This document shows, in pieces, positions 1-10,366 of a stretch of DNA of 64,000 bases. Position numbers and translations under genes: made by a program. Where the stretch lies: assembly GCA_014904845.1 (NCBI GenBank), contig MU119343.1, positions 65,202 to 129,201 on the forward strand, given 5' to 3'. Positions within the stretch are counted from its first letter, which is position 1. Each line of letters begins with the position of its first letter. The DNA is from Acephala macrosclerotiorum. Taxonomy: Eukaryota; Ascomycota; Leotiomycetes; Helotiales; Mollisiaceae. The notes under the pieces are model-generated. The model saw only the letters and a list, made by a program, of their open reading frames with translations. It had not been told where the DNA came from and made no database searches.

Positions 1-5
1 TATCT

Positions 6-392
6 TCAGCACTTGCACCTCGGGATTGGTAGCGAGTGCCGTTCACGCTTTGGGTCCTTGCCATCCTTAACGGCCTTGCTGAATCGCGCAATTGTACCGT
101 GCTCCTTTGGAGTTTGGTAGTACTTGGCTGTGTGCTATCTCTGGTTCTTGCGTGGACATCTGTCAGAGCGAGTCAGAAGTGTTTGTACTCGAACAAAAAT
201 ACGTAGTCGGCGGAGAAAGACGGGTTGATAGCAATAATTGAATTGGCAGTCGTGCTTTAACACTATCTGCCATGAAATTTCATTCGTGGTAGAGAAGCAT
301 CAAGATCAACGAGGACGGCACGACTTCGAGGGGTTGTGTGATTCGAGTTGGAGGGAGGATGGGAACAAAGCAGAACATCGCCCACGCACCAT
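6..392 (-). pseudogene. Array copy 1, degenerate
   Basis: TATA box at 452-459 and ATG at 392-390 followed at once by the donor GTGCGT (389-384). The variant intronic element TTGGCAGT lies at 243-250, 139 nt from the donor. An acceptor CAG precedes a second ATGTCC near 170. The 3' block reads YYQTPKEHGTIARF, matching the last exon of the copy at 7.2-7.6 kb (YYEGPEEHGTIAQF), and ends with a stop at 8-6. That block is out of frame with the initiator, and an in-frame TAG sits just upstream of it. I therefore read this as a frame-broken relative of the 7.6 kb copy. A hidden extra intron could rescue it. Confidence 0.4.
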
Positions 393-1369
393 AATATTCA
401 AGAGGGGTAACCAATGCCTCATTGCTCTCTGAAGAAAGACGCCTCTGCCCTTATTTATAGTCAGTCGCTGGGTCATTTGGAGGAAGTATCGGAAGGTCGA
501 AACACGAGAAAGTTTTTAACGAGAAGAGAGATAGATGCATACCCGGACCTAATGATCACAACTAATTAGCAATTGAGTTGACGGCCACAGGAGCGTTTGG
601 CGTAAAATGAGAAAATACTTGCCCCTCGACTTACTCAGAAGTAGGCACCCCTTGTAGCCCACCATTACTTCTCGGCCAAGTCGATCTTTCGCACCTTCCA
701 CACTTGTTCTCGGTCTCACGCGAAGGATTGGTGACCTTGAACTATCCCAGGACTTTGGAGTAATCGTTGTAAAAATCAAAGGTGCCTAGAATCATGATCT
801 GAAACTAGATAGATAGCGCCACAGAAAGGAATTCACTATGGAGGATTTCAAAGAGGGATAATTGTTATCTTTTATCTTAGTTTGTGCTCCTCAGATAACC
901 CTCGAGGGTTCAACTCACTAGGAGGAAATATCTCGCTTAGCATTCCTGTGCACCCAAGCCGACAGAAAATGGACAAAGGCATTTAATAACACAGCCCAAG
1001 AGTCGGAAAGTTCTCGGGCATGAATTGATGTATTAATGGAGAAGTTTCAGCACCTGCCTGTCTAATTTAATGAGTACGGACTTTCACAATTCGAGGTGAG
1101 GATGAGAAAGATATTGTGCATGCTGGGTAAATGCATATGCTACCACAAGGCATTTACATTGATTTCATTGGGATACGAAGTAGGAAAGAGACTTTTCATC
1201 TAATTTGACAGCCGATGGCATTTTGATAGCGGAATCATATTGCAGACCTCTCAAATGGCTTTTGTCGAGTCGTCAAATTTTGGATCTTAAATACAGCGAT
1301 GTACAAGTTCTCTACTATAAACACCTCATCAACCTCCTCCACCTTCTCACCACTATCCTTCTTGTTGTT

Positions 1370-1973
1370 CTAGTCCTTATTATCTTGCTTGGTAGCATTG
1401 ACCTTGGCCTCATTGAACTTGGCGGTGACATAGTCATCGGCAAAGGCTTGAAATTCCTTGAAGCGATTTTGGAAATCAGACTTGCTGGCACCGACGGCGG
1501 AGGGAGCCTGGTTCCAGGTGCTCTTGGCCACTTTTATCTCGATGATGTTGGCGTCTTGCTCTCTAGTCCATGTGAGGCCCTCTTCGCCTAGAAAGGGAAT
1601 TGTCCAGTCCGCCCGTGAAATAACCGGTATCAGAGGGTTGTGCTGTATTGGCCGAAGTCATGGAATATGTCTGGCCCAGGACCCATTTCGGGATCGGCCG
1701 AAGGAGGAGGAGGAGTAATCTCCTCGAAACGCTTGCCTGACTAGACAACGAGACGTTAGCATTTCCTCCGCGAAAGTGTTGTGATCAATGGGAAGCAAGG
1801 GTTCGAGGGTTGGCAGTTGACAGCAAAGCCCCAAACGACAACAAGAATGTAAAGGAGAACCTAAATTCGTCCTTGAATCTGAGAAATCTAGCATGGAATA
1901 GAGAGACAGGAGGTGCGGTATTATAGACGAAGAGAAATGAAGCTCAAGGCCGAGTGACTCGAGTACTCACCAT
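1370..1973 (-). pseudogene. Array copy 2 with SANT/Myb-like stretch, frame-broken
   Basis: TATA-like box at about 2033-2040. ATG at 1973-1971 abuts GTGAGT (donor 1970). The intronic TTGACAGC lies at 1817-1824. Branch site GCTAAC and acceptor TAG (1743-1741) lead into exon 2 at 1740, reading M|SGKRFEEITPPPPSADPEM. A later block, in another frame, reads LTWTREQDANI, then STW, then FQNRFKEF, a helix pattern like small fungal SANT/Myb-type proteins, and ends at a TAG (1372-1370). Between the two blocks the coding-like reading changes frame twice without a convincing intron. I call it a decayed gene; a missed intron is the alternative. Confidence 0.45.
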
Positions 1974-2915
1974 GGAAATTAGACGAAGTGTTCGCTGTGG
2001 TCTGTCTCTCCGTCAACGGTTCGAGGAAGTAATTTATAGTCCTGCAGGGCATCATTCTTCAAGCGCTGTGATTCAAAATTCACTGTTTCCGTTAGCTGAG
2101 TCTCTCAATCTTTCACCCTCGTCGTTACGCATATACTCACAAATAGATCGAAGTTTTGCTCGTTTCCCTTTCCTTCTCTTCCGGAGTTGAACAAGGCCGC
2201 TGGGTATCATCTAGAATATCTTGATCTCGTCGAGTGAGTTGGGGAATAACTCATCCTCTATGAAAGTGTACGGAATGAAATGAAGTCGATCCAAAACCCC
2301 TGCACGATGAAAGCAAGTGCGTGCTTTTGCCCTCAAGCGCAATGATGCATGCATACGCAGCTCGCATATCCCAAGATCCTGTCAATCACTAGTCAGCTTT
2401 AGTACAAGCCTGCAAAGTCTAGATGACAGCGAAGAAGGAATTGACAAATTCCGAAGACAGGACGACGTGAATTGGGAGTCAAGAACATTGGAAAAATGGT
2501 CATCAAGGTGAGCTAGTCTGATGGAATCGTATCGATTACCGGAAGGGAGTATAAAGAGTTTAATGATCAGGTAAATTGCAATATACTCACCACTAATATT
2601 AGAGAAGAGCGATGGTGATGATCTGACGATCTCACAGCGGTTCGAGGAGGAAGTTTCTACCTTCCCAGAAACCACTTCATCCTCCAATGAAATGGCGACC
2701 GAGAATTGTGTTTGAAAGCTTAGTTTGGAGAGGAAGGCCGTTCGGGGAGACATGATAATACAATTATTCATGGTCATTCGAGCGATCAGTGAATGGAGTG
2801 ACGTTCGATTGTGTCTCCGGTGGTGCCCGTGTGGGACTCCTTGAGGGCCATTAATAATTCAAAGTGTGTTAGCTTTAGGACATGGGGCGGTATGAAGATG
2901 ATAGCGAAGAGAAAA

Positions 2916-3133
2916 TTGACAGTAGGCTTGTGAAACAGGAAGCCAGACATTTGAGGACCTTGATCGATTAGATTGAAACCGGGCTGAATACGGAAACAGA
3001 TGATGGGACCGAGAGATACTAGTAGGGATCTGTGAGAAAGGCAAAACCATGAACCCAGTACTTACAATGGAGATTTGTAGAAGTGTATTCCTGGTGGCCT
3101 GTCTGTTTTGGAGATGCGAACAAGATATTTATA
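2916..3133 (-). pseudogene. Array copy 3, start codon lost
   Basis: TATA box (tatttata on the plus strand) at 3126-3133 and a leader resembling copy 2 (TCCAT before the splice site). The expected ATG reads ATT (3068-3066), directly followed by an intact donor GTAAGT (3065-3060). The intronic TTGACAGT lies at 2916-2923, 142 nt from the donor. A branch-like GCTAAC is present further down, but no clean acceptor or reading frame follows. The module kept its promoter and splice donor while losing the initiator, so a protein product from this start is unlikely. Confidence 0.5.
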
Positions 3134-3203
3134 TTCCGATGCGAAGCTCCTTGTGTCAAACAGCGAGTGCTCCATTTCCCCGTCCTTCATCAGCTCCTCA
3201 GGT

Positions 3204-3689
3204 TTACCTCTCGCTTTCTCCCTCCTCACCTACCTCAAAATCTCGTCTTTTGCCTTCTCCTGCCATCCATTTCTTCTGCTTTGGATAGAGAACAGATGCT
3301 GTGACTATCTTCTCCTGGTAGAACGAGATTGCTAAATTCTGCGGCACGACTCGTCGCTCGTAGATGCTGCGGTGGAGGAGGGAAATTCGAAGTAGGATTA
3401 CCATAGATATAGTCGACATGGAACAGCGCTCTGTTCTGACTATGGCCAGGATTAAAGATGATAGTCCTGTATTTTGTTAGTTTGTCAACCATCTATCTCA
3501 TCCATTCCATATTCGATGTGCACTTTTAGAAATTGATAGTGAGGATATAACTAACAACGAAAGCTCGATCTATGAACGTCGAGGCAGGGGCGTTCTATAC
3601 CGAGAATATAGTAACAAAAAGAGGTTGAGGGTGGGGAATGGGCTGGAGGATCGGAGGAGCAGATGACTAGACGTACCATCACTCGCCAT
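3204..3689 (-). CDS. Array copy 4, intact two-exon small protein (91 aa)
   Basis: TATA box at 3746-3754. Exon 1 is 3689-3677 (ATG GCG AGT GAT G) with donor GTACGT at 3676. The variant intronic element TTGATAGT is at 3533-3540. The intron ends with a textbook CTAAC branch and acceptor CAG (3469-3467). Exon 2 is 3466-3204 and stays open to a stop; the total of 276 nt closes in phase to 91 aa. The protein has a hydrophobic start (SLILAIV, ISMVILLRISLL), a basic middle and an acidic C-terminus (EVGEEGESER). No known domain was recognised. Together with the copies at 4.2, 7.6 and 10.0 kb it is among the best candidates for a functional family member. Confidence 0.5.
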
Positions 3690-3867
3690 AAGTAGAAATA
3701 GCCAATGTAAGGTGCCGTGAGCTCTAATAAGGGGCCTCGTGGAGGTTATTTATGTCTCTTGCACGGTATACATCTGCTCGCCATTGACATGTTTAGCCTC
3801 CGGAGAGGAGAATTCCTAACATGTCTCGATGTTGTCTTCTCTCATCTCCCAATACCAAATAGTCGAG

Positions 3868-4280
3868 TTATCCCCTTAGTAGAAAGTGCTGCAACGTTGG
3901 GAAAAACTTGACAGAGGTGCGTAATTCTTGTGTAGCACTAGAAAGAGGAAGTTGGTTTTGGATCGAGTCGAGGTAGCCAAAAGCATGAGCATTGACAGTC
4001 TGGATCAGGGCTTTGCCAGTAAGACGGTCCTTCGGGAGGACAAAGCCGCACTACGTAGACAACAATTAGTTTGAGGTTCTGGTCATGGCCCCTTCATGGG
4101 TTTCGGATTTTGCATTAGCAGCAAAGCCGGATGTGACAGCGAAAATGGAACGCAATCTCACGAGTACATGTATTCAGTGCCAAACTAGATGCAAGATATT
4201 TCGGGTGCAGCGATCCATTTCAATATTGGTGGAATAATGAAGGAACAACAGCGGAGAGGGTAGAGTCCATTGCTCACCAT
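3868..4280 (-). CDS. Array copy 5, intact ATG-only first exon (61 aa)
   Basis: TATA-like GCATAAATAG at 4341-4350. The first coding exon is only ATG (4280-4278), directly followed by donor GTGAGC (4277). The intronic GTGACAGC is at 4133-4140. The intron ends with a CTAAT branch and acceptor CTACGTAG (TAG at 4053-4051). Exon 2, 4050-3868, continues in frame for 60 codons to TAA, beginning CGFVLPKDRLTGKALIQTV. The total is 61 aa, predicted helical, with no signal peptide and no recognised domain. The 224-nt intron is much longer than introns elsewhere in the window. Confidence 0.5.
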
Positions 4281-4391
4281 GGAGAGAAAGCAGTAAATCG
4301 AAGCTTCGACTTGTGGATGTTTCATAGTGCTCCTCGGAACCTATTTATGCTCCTCGAAAGGCATTAATGCCGTCTTCCTTCACGAGACCGC

Positions 4392-5130
4392 TCATTGGAA
4401 ACCACTGCTTGCTTCACTTTTTGGGATATAATTCTTAGCTCTTTCCGCTTTCGGCTCTAGGTCTGGTGGTGTGGTATTTGGCGGGACACGGCAAAAATTG
4501 GGAATTTTGACCCCTCGAGTCTTCTGGGCAGAGGTGCTCGGTAGGGTGATGATTAGGTTGATTCCCTTGATGGGACATGCCGTACCAGAATTGCAGGTTC
4601 GCACTCTATTGAGCATTAGCTTCTTTGGAATTTCTGGTATTGGGAACTTGAGGCCCCAATTGTCAAGGATTTTGAGAGTAGAGTTCTGCTGTCTTCCACT
4701 GATTCGACATGTATTTCAATTCCTGTGAAATTTCCAATTGGTATGGTGAGATCCAAGACGGATATTCACGGCCGAGTGAAAGAAAAAGGGGTGCACGTGG
4801 TGAGGGTAAGAAGAAAGGGGCAATTCGGGTACGAACCAATCACCGTTGACCATCTCTCCGCTCTGGAGATTGTCTCTAGCATCATTCCCTCTAACTGTAT
4901 TTGTATGTTTCCAATCAGCATTCAATCCTTGAGATCAATAATGCAACCCCGTCGGCCGATGTTTGTATTAGGGAGAGAAGGGTGGATTGCCCTGCCTTGA
5001 TTGGAAGATCTGAGGCATAGGAAACTGTAGGAAGTTGTTCTCGAATTCGAATATCTTCTTGAGGCTGGATGAGGCTGAAGTGTGTTCCGATGTGGTCTAC
5101 CAAACTATTTTAAGGTATCTCGCTGACCGA
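4392..5130 (-). other. Array interval with coding-like blocks lacking a clear start
   Basis: Two minus-strand open blocks look coding by composition. One, about 4400-4540, includes RVPPNTTPPDLEPKAERAKN and ends at a stop near 4392. The other, about 4915-5103, includes PQEDIRIREQLPTV. Neither has a recognisable ATG|GTGAGT start module of its own. They may be downstream exons of the weak module at 5325 or relics of other copies. No splice model could be closed here. Confidence 0.25.
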
Positions 5131-5189
5131 GACTAGCAGATCGAATCAGTACTAGCAGCGATTACATCGTGTATGGAAGAAGAATTATA

Positions 5190-5400
5190 GTCGTGGACTT
5201 GGCAGCAGATGTGCGAAGGGGAAATGGCCCAACCGCTTCTCGAAAAGATTCCAGAGACCATGGCCAAGACTCTTGATGCGCGGCATGATGATAGCTATGG
5301 AAGTAAAAGCAATGGAGCAACTCACCAAGAAGTACAGCAAGCAGTGTCTGTTCCCCCTTGGCTGAGCGACAGCAGCAGCGCAGCCACCACCGCTCTCATA
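5190..5400 (-). pseudogene. Possible degenerate array start module
   Basis: A donor GTGAGT (5325-5320) follows TTCTTG instead of ATG. A TTGGCAGC element, the variant seen in copy 1, lies near 5199-5206, about 120 nt into the putative intron. No convincing TATA box is present at the expected position near 5385. I include it only because the donor and element spacing fits the array; it could be chance. Confidence 0.2.
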
Positions 5401-5625
5401 CCCTCAAAGAATGTCGGAGGAGGGGAGCAGTCATTTGCAATAAGTTTCCTGTTAAGTCGCAGTCTCCCGTTGAACTGCTTGTTCCATGGTTCAGCGCATT
5501 TCGAGGGGTCCCTAGTCTTGCGGTGTGTTTGTGGTTGGTCCTTGTGCAGTTGTCAATACGGTTCTCCTCGCTAGCAGCGATGAGGTTGGGGTAGTAGATT
5601 TGGAGAGAAAATCCACTTTGCTCTC

Positions 5626-5800
5626 TTAGCTCTTGTCCTTCGCGTTCGACCTTGTTTCAATGACGGCAGGGATGACAGCAAGACTGAGGTAGCCAGTGGG
5701 CTGGATCTTGGGATTGTATTTCCTGCCTTCCAGAAGCTGTTTCAACGAGTCATTACATGGTGGAAAGCACCAGAGCGATGGGATAGTGCCAAATTTGTGT
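5626..5800 (-). other. Coding-like terminal block in array
   Basis: A minus-strand open stretch ends at a stop at 5626 and reads LEGRKYNPKIQPTGYLSLAV, with composition and codon use like the other array exons. No promoter or first-exon module could be tied to it. The remaining sequence to 7.19 kb contains more ORF-like pieces on both strands, none with support beyond length. Confidence 0.2.
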
Positions 5801-7193
5801 ACATCTCTCGTGTCCCGCAATCAATGCTCCTCGAATATGACCTTGATAACAGAAATAAGGAATAAAGACGCTCTTGAAGTAAGGTAGAGGGATGAAATGT
5901 TCGTTTGAAATTTGCATTCTGTGCGGTTGGAAAGGACGGTGATTCGAACGAAGATTGGTAGATAAGGTCTTTAATGGTGGAGGAGGATGGGCCAGCCTGG
6001 AAGAAATGTCAGCAGAGGTCGGTAGATACTTCAAAGCCCAATGCCAGCAGAGGGGCTCAGGTGGTTAGATACCTACTTTCGTCTCCAGTGAGATCTCCTT
6101 GACGTTACGCTATCCTGCGTCTCAGAACCTAGGTTCTACTTCTGCTAACAAGCTCTGTCTGTAGATGTCCATAGCACTTCTCAATATGATCCCTTTGCAT
6201 ATCTATGGATCATGTTCGTTCGCGGGCGCGTGTCTGCTGTGGCGGAATTTGTCCTGCTGCTCATGATTAACAATGTAGAATCAGCATCCGCTGTGACTCT
6301 TGGGTTCTTGCACGTTGTCGGATAGAAGTCTGCCCGGTATTGCTCGTGATAGGTGCTTGTTTGAGAGAAAGAGATTGGAAGAGCGGGAGTAAGGGGCATT
6401 GCGACTGAGATGGCGTTTGAAGGATGTGTTGGGCCTTTGTGTTTTGGAGAAAAGAAAGTACCTTGCAAGTGACAACGAGAAGAGAAAGCTCGAATGTGGG
6501 GTGCACTCTCTCGCACCGTACAAAAGTCCAACTCAACACCCTAATGAAGAACACAGATCCGCCATTGTCCGCCATTATCAGCCAATACTCCAATGAAATT
6601 CTGGAGTATCGGTATTCTTACAGTGCTGTTAATAAAATTTTACTCTCTGATTCTGGCCCCCATGAGACACTTGGAAGGGGGCGGCGTACTCAACGAGAGC
6701 AGTCGAGACACTCCTTTCATAACGATTCACGAAATGCATTGGAAGCTAGCAATCAACAAAAATGTCAAGGCTCAACATAATGGGACTTCTACTGCGGACA
6801 AGCACGTAGAACGCTGCTATGAGTGTACCTGGACAACCTTTGGACCCGTGTATCTATTGCTCAATATCCTATCGTTCTTTGCGAAAACTGCCCAGTAGTA
6901 TCCCAGTTGAACATGCTCAAAAGATCAGTCTCCCCAAGCTTCTAAACCCCCCCCCGACCATCCCGTTTAATATCCTCCAAAGCAAAATATTCGGGTATAT
7001 TGAGGATTTTTGAATCACACCAGAAACCTTAACCTCTCTATGCAGCTCGGAAAGCAGTCAGTCGAATTTCTCGCAGTCTTCTTGAGTAGGCTTGGCAAGG
7101 TCTTGAAATGGAGGGACACCAGGAGTAAATTCGTAGGGATGGTGTTTATTTCGGGGTGCCTTCTATCCAAGTCTGATGGCCTGACTCTAGAAG

Positions 7194-7636
7194 TCATAGA
7201 GCGGCATTACGATCCTTGATAGACTTGCCAAACTGTGCAATTGTACCATGCTCCTCTGGTCCTTCGTAGCTGATCTTTCCACCAAAGGACTTGGATGGAG
7301 TGGTGGAAGGTTATCTCAGTGATGATGGAGACATGAGGACAGGAACCTTACTACGACGGCGACGGTTTGCGGGCACTGAATTGTGTCGAGCCGGTGGACT
7401 GCTAGTGGTCAGCAAGCGCGTCTCTGGAAAGTGTTTAATTGAAGAATCAGTCAAGTGAGATAAGGAGCGCTAGTTGATAGCAATCAAAACTTGATGGCAA
7501 AATGACAGAAAAATTTGATCTTGACCTCTCCCAGGTTGAACGAAGGGAGTGAAGGTTTGAATGGGATCTCGAGACAAGCAGGTAATAGTACAATGGCATA
7601 AATGGAGGTGGAACCGAGGCCGTAGTCACTCACCAT
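7194..7636 (-). CDS. Array copy 6, three exons, ATG-only first exon (41 aa)
   Basis: TATA box about 7696-7704. Exon 1 is ATG alone (7636-7634) with donor GTGAGT (7633). The intronic ATGACAGA is at 7502-7509. Exon 2, 7398-7352, reads STGSTQFSARKPSPS and ends in phase 2 at donor GTAAGG. Exon 3, 7269-7194, starts after CAG and reads YEGPEEHGTIAQFGKSIKD, then a stop. The three exons total 126 nt and close exactly to 41 aa. The last exon matches copy 1 (EHGTIA-F-K-KD), so two copies share this C-terminal signature. No known domain. Confidence 0.45.
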
Positions 7637-7788
7637 AGATACTAAGAAAGGAGAAGATGGTCCTTTTCTTTCTACCTGAAATCGTCGAAGGTCAGCTATT
7701 TATACCACAGTTGAGATTCTGACTTGGTGTTGAAAGTTGATTCTGAAGTGAACACTCCTATTAGAACAGGAAGCACTTACCAGCTCTT

Positions 7789-8511
7789 TTACTGTGGTGG
7801 TGGTGCTGCTCTTCTCGCCTGGCCCTGGCTTACCGAACTTCCTTCGTCTCTGCTGCCGCTGGCTTTTCTTCTCTTCTTGGCTGACTCACTTTTGTTGGTT
7901 TTAACACGCAGGCTGAGGGATATCGTGCTCTTTGGTCTCTTCTTGGTCGATGTGCCATTTCCACCGCCGCTGGCTCCTCCAGCTCCACCACGGTTGCCAT
8001 CACCAGCCATCTTTCTTCTTGTCGGTAGCAGTTCTAGGCTGTTAGTGCCCACATTGTAGACTGGAAATTATTAGTAATTACTTAGCAGCTTAATCCCAGA
8101 GAGTATATGATTTGCTCTTCATATAGGCGGAGTTGCCCACAGGCTGCATAGTATTGGCGAAAGAAATCTTTAGTTCTCATGAAGGCATCTCGAGCGCTGG
8201 GCGAGTCTCCCTCGGAAAATATCCACATATCGTCAAAATTAAATTTGCTGAGGCTTCTTTCGGCTTGTTGGATTCGATGCTGGAGATCTAAGTTGTACCT
8301 CTGGAGTAGAGCTTTGGTAGCAGGCTTGATGAACCTGAACACTGAGTCTCCTGTTAGTTGACAACAAATTCAGCTTGACAGCGAAAACAAAGACCCTGCT
8401 AGGGAAAGGGGACGAGTCCTGTGAGAGGGGAGGGAAAGTCCTTTTAAAACTTGTGTAAAAGAATGTTGTTTCTAGGGCGGGAGGAAGAACTCGCGAAGAA
8501 GTACTCACCAT
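7789..8511 (-). CDS. Array copy 7, ATG-only first exon; basic protein (108 aa model)
   Basis: TATA box at 8568-8577. ATG (8511-8509) abuts GTGAGT. The intronic TTGACAGC is at 8375-8382. The intron ends CAACTAACAG. Model A: exon 2 8350-8299 (ETQCSGSSSLLPKLYSR), donor GTACAA, and exon 3 8060-7789 after TACTAAT...TTTCCAG. It totals 327 nt and closes in phase to 108 aa, with a Gly-rich part and a basic, Lys/Arg-rich C-terminus (SAKKRRKASGSRDEG) that could be a nuclear signal. Model B: an 86-codon open frame at 8342-8082, lying across exon 2 and intron 2 of model A, is also strongly coding-like (KPATKALLQRY, FFRQYYAACGQL) but is not in frame with the ATG. The two may reflect alternative splicing or decay. 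Confidence 0.4.
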
Positions 8512-8699
8512 AATTACGAAAAGACGAGAGATCGTTGTTCTGCGCCTTCGTTGAGGAAGATTGTTAGCTATTTATACAACAGATACCGCTTCGAGAAGTA
8601 TGAATTTGGGGGTGAATGTAGAAGCGCTCCTTCTAGGTTCGGTTAAGATGTACACCAAGATACATCTCGAAGCAAGTGGCATGCAGTGATGTCGTACCA

Positions 8700-9206
8700 C
8701 CTTCCGTCTTTCAAAGGAGAATTTGGTCTGGTTGAGTGAGATCGCTTCGTACCTGTGTATAAAAGGATATTGAGCATTGCCATACCAGCTTCCTCATTTT
8801 CTGGGGAGCGCTAGCGGCAGGCGGTCGGAAATATACAACTGAATCGCTATTTTCAAATCCTTCTTTGCTTTTGGGTAGGTTCCATGAGTATGAAGGTATC
8901 CTGCATCCTTTGATGCAGGCAGCAACACACTATCGCGGTTGCGTCTAAAGTCGTCAAGAAGCGATATCAAAACCATCGAACCACGACGGATTTGGACCTG
9001 CTCATTGTTAGCTAGTCATTTACTGGTATTTCTTGGCGCCCAGGAAGAAGATTGACAGCAGAATGAATACAACTGACAACAAAATCGAGTACCATGGACG
9101 CTGAGCTGTAATGTCCAAGAGTAATATCTAGGTTCTTCGTACCGAAGAACCGTTCGAGATGAGAAAAACTAGGGGGTGAAAGCGTCGCAAAGTACTCACC
9201 GTCCAT
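8700..9206 (-). CDS. Array copy 8, uncertain gene model
   Basis: TATA-like CATAAATAGC near 9263-9272. Exon 1 is 9206-9200 (ATG GAC G) with donor GTGAGT (9199). The leader end AATTATG matches copy 7, which lacks the four bases GACG. The intronic TTGACAGC is at 9052-9059. The intron ends GCTAACAATGAGCAG. The simplest reading is MDGPNPSWFDGFDIAS then a stop. Further coding-like reading downstream (VVYFRPPAASAPQKMRKL) would need another intron I could not place. It may be intact with a missed exon or broken. Confidence 0.3.
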
Positions 9207-9365
9207 AATTACAGGCCGCAGTAGACTCGCAGTCTCTGTCTACCCATCAGCTCTCTGGTCCTGCTATTTATGCCTGTAAAGACGTACACTTCGGCTATTG
9301 GATTTAAGAGACTCACACTCCAATAGCTGCAAGTTCGTCGCCGCATTATTTGTAAGATCTTGCCA

Positions 9366-9725
9366 TCAGGAGACACCACTGTTCGCGTCAGCACCACTCT
9401 GCAACTTGCATTCCTCGCCATGATTCGTTGCACAGTAAGTCCTGCGGAGTGTGGTTCTATCTGACCTGTAGGGAGGGCTAGGATTTTGGATTGAATGCGC
9501 AAGGAGAAAAAAGAGAAGCGTGATGCTTGTGTGAGTGTCGGTGAGAGAGTGGGGTAGTTGGGTCCTGTTGTGTCGACCAATTAGCCTGATCGTCCCTCGA
9601 GACTTTCTCCGACTGGCATATGGAGGACAAAGATGGGGACTTACGTGCCTGAATGATCTGGGCGGAGCTCCTCCATCTTCAACACCTAGCAAATTCTCAG
9701 TCGAGATGGTCTCTTGAACCTCCAT
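9366..9725 (-). CDS. ORF from true ATG, 119 aa, or spliced variant
   Basis: An uninterrupted frame runs from ATG 9725 to a stop at 9366. Its first 27 codons (MEVQETISTENLLGVEDGG) end exactly at a donor GTAAGT (9644), and a GCTAAT branch with ACACAACAG acceptor follows about 80 nt later, so part may be intron. It begins one base after the stop of the 10.0 kb copy. It lacks the ATG|GTGAGT layout and the intronic element at the expected place, so it may not belong to the array family. Function unknown. Confidence 0.35.
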   Translation of the reverse strand: MEVQETISTENLLGVEDGGAPPRSFRHVSPHLCPPYASRRKSRGTIRLIGRHNRTQLPHSLTDTHTSITLLFFLLAHSIQNPSPPYRSDRTTLRRTYCATNHGEECKLQSGADANSGVS

Positions 9726-10073
9726 TTATTCAGCTATGGGTGCTCGTAGAGCAGATATTCTACCCCCAGGAGCAGGGATGGCGGCGCGAGGCAGGCTTTG
9801 CCTGTAACAATTTTCGCGTCAGCAGATTAAAATGCACTTTTTAACAATGACAGTTGATTTGGCAACACTGGCTGCTGCAATGAGATCTATCATCAGGGCG
9901 AGGTGGGGGTGGGCGGCTTGGTGCGCGATTGTGGCAAGACCTCCCGGCCGCGCAACCGGGGCAGATATATAATATCGCAGATCGAGAAAGGGGCACACTC
10001 ACCACAACAAACTGAGCAGAGGAAGGTCGAGACGCTCTAGCCGTTCAAGGGTGGTGCTGGTGGCGTTGTTCAT
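9726..10073 (-). CDS. Array copy 9, intact two-exon small protein (48 aa)
   Basis: Exon 1 is 10073-10003, reading MNNATSTTLERLERLDLPLL, ending in phase 2 at donor GTGAGT (10002). The intronic ATGACAGT is at 9847-9854, 148 nt from the donor. Acceptor TTACAG (ends 9802) leads into exon 2, 9801-9726, which ends GGRISALRAPIAE and a stop. The total of 147 nt closes to 48 aa. The leader ends AATTATG as in copies 7 and 8. Here the coding exon is longer, and no clear TATA box is seen at the usual distance. The N-terminal half is a leucine-rich helix. No known domain. Confidence 0.4.
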
Positions 10074-10366
10074 AATTATTGAGAAGAAATTTGAAACGGG
10101 AGAACTTGGGAAGGGAGGCAAATTCTAGCCGAAAATGCTTTCGCTTTTGGAAGCCACCATTTACCTCTGCGAAGCCTACGCCAAATTGAGAAGTCACGAA
10201 GTTCAACTCTCTGTCACAACTACGATTCTACGTATCAAATCGAGAACTTTTGGTTCTTATAAGGACTAATTTTGTTTTACTCGCCGTTCGAACGTATCGC
10301 AGATCTACCTTGAAGCCGTCATACCACAGAGAAGAGAAGGTGGAATATCTCATTCATTCAAATCAT

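Noticed and set aside
1205..1591. 128-codon plus-strand ORF with long hydrophobic run
   Set aside because: It is antisense to the SANT-like block of the 2.0 kb copy and begins with a non-ATG start.
7724..8059. 111-codon plus-strand ORF rich in Leu/Pro
   Set aside because: It is the antisense of the Gly/Lys/Arg-rich exon of the 8 kb array copy; no start context or promoter on that strand.
9366..9725. Counting the 119-codon ORF as an array member
   Set aside because: It lacks the ATG|GTGAGT layout and has no TTGACAGC element at the expected distance, so I list it separately.
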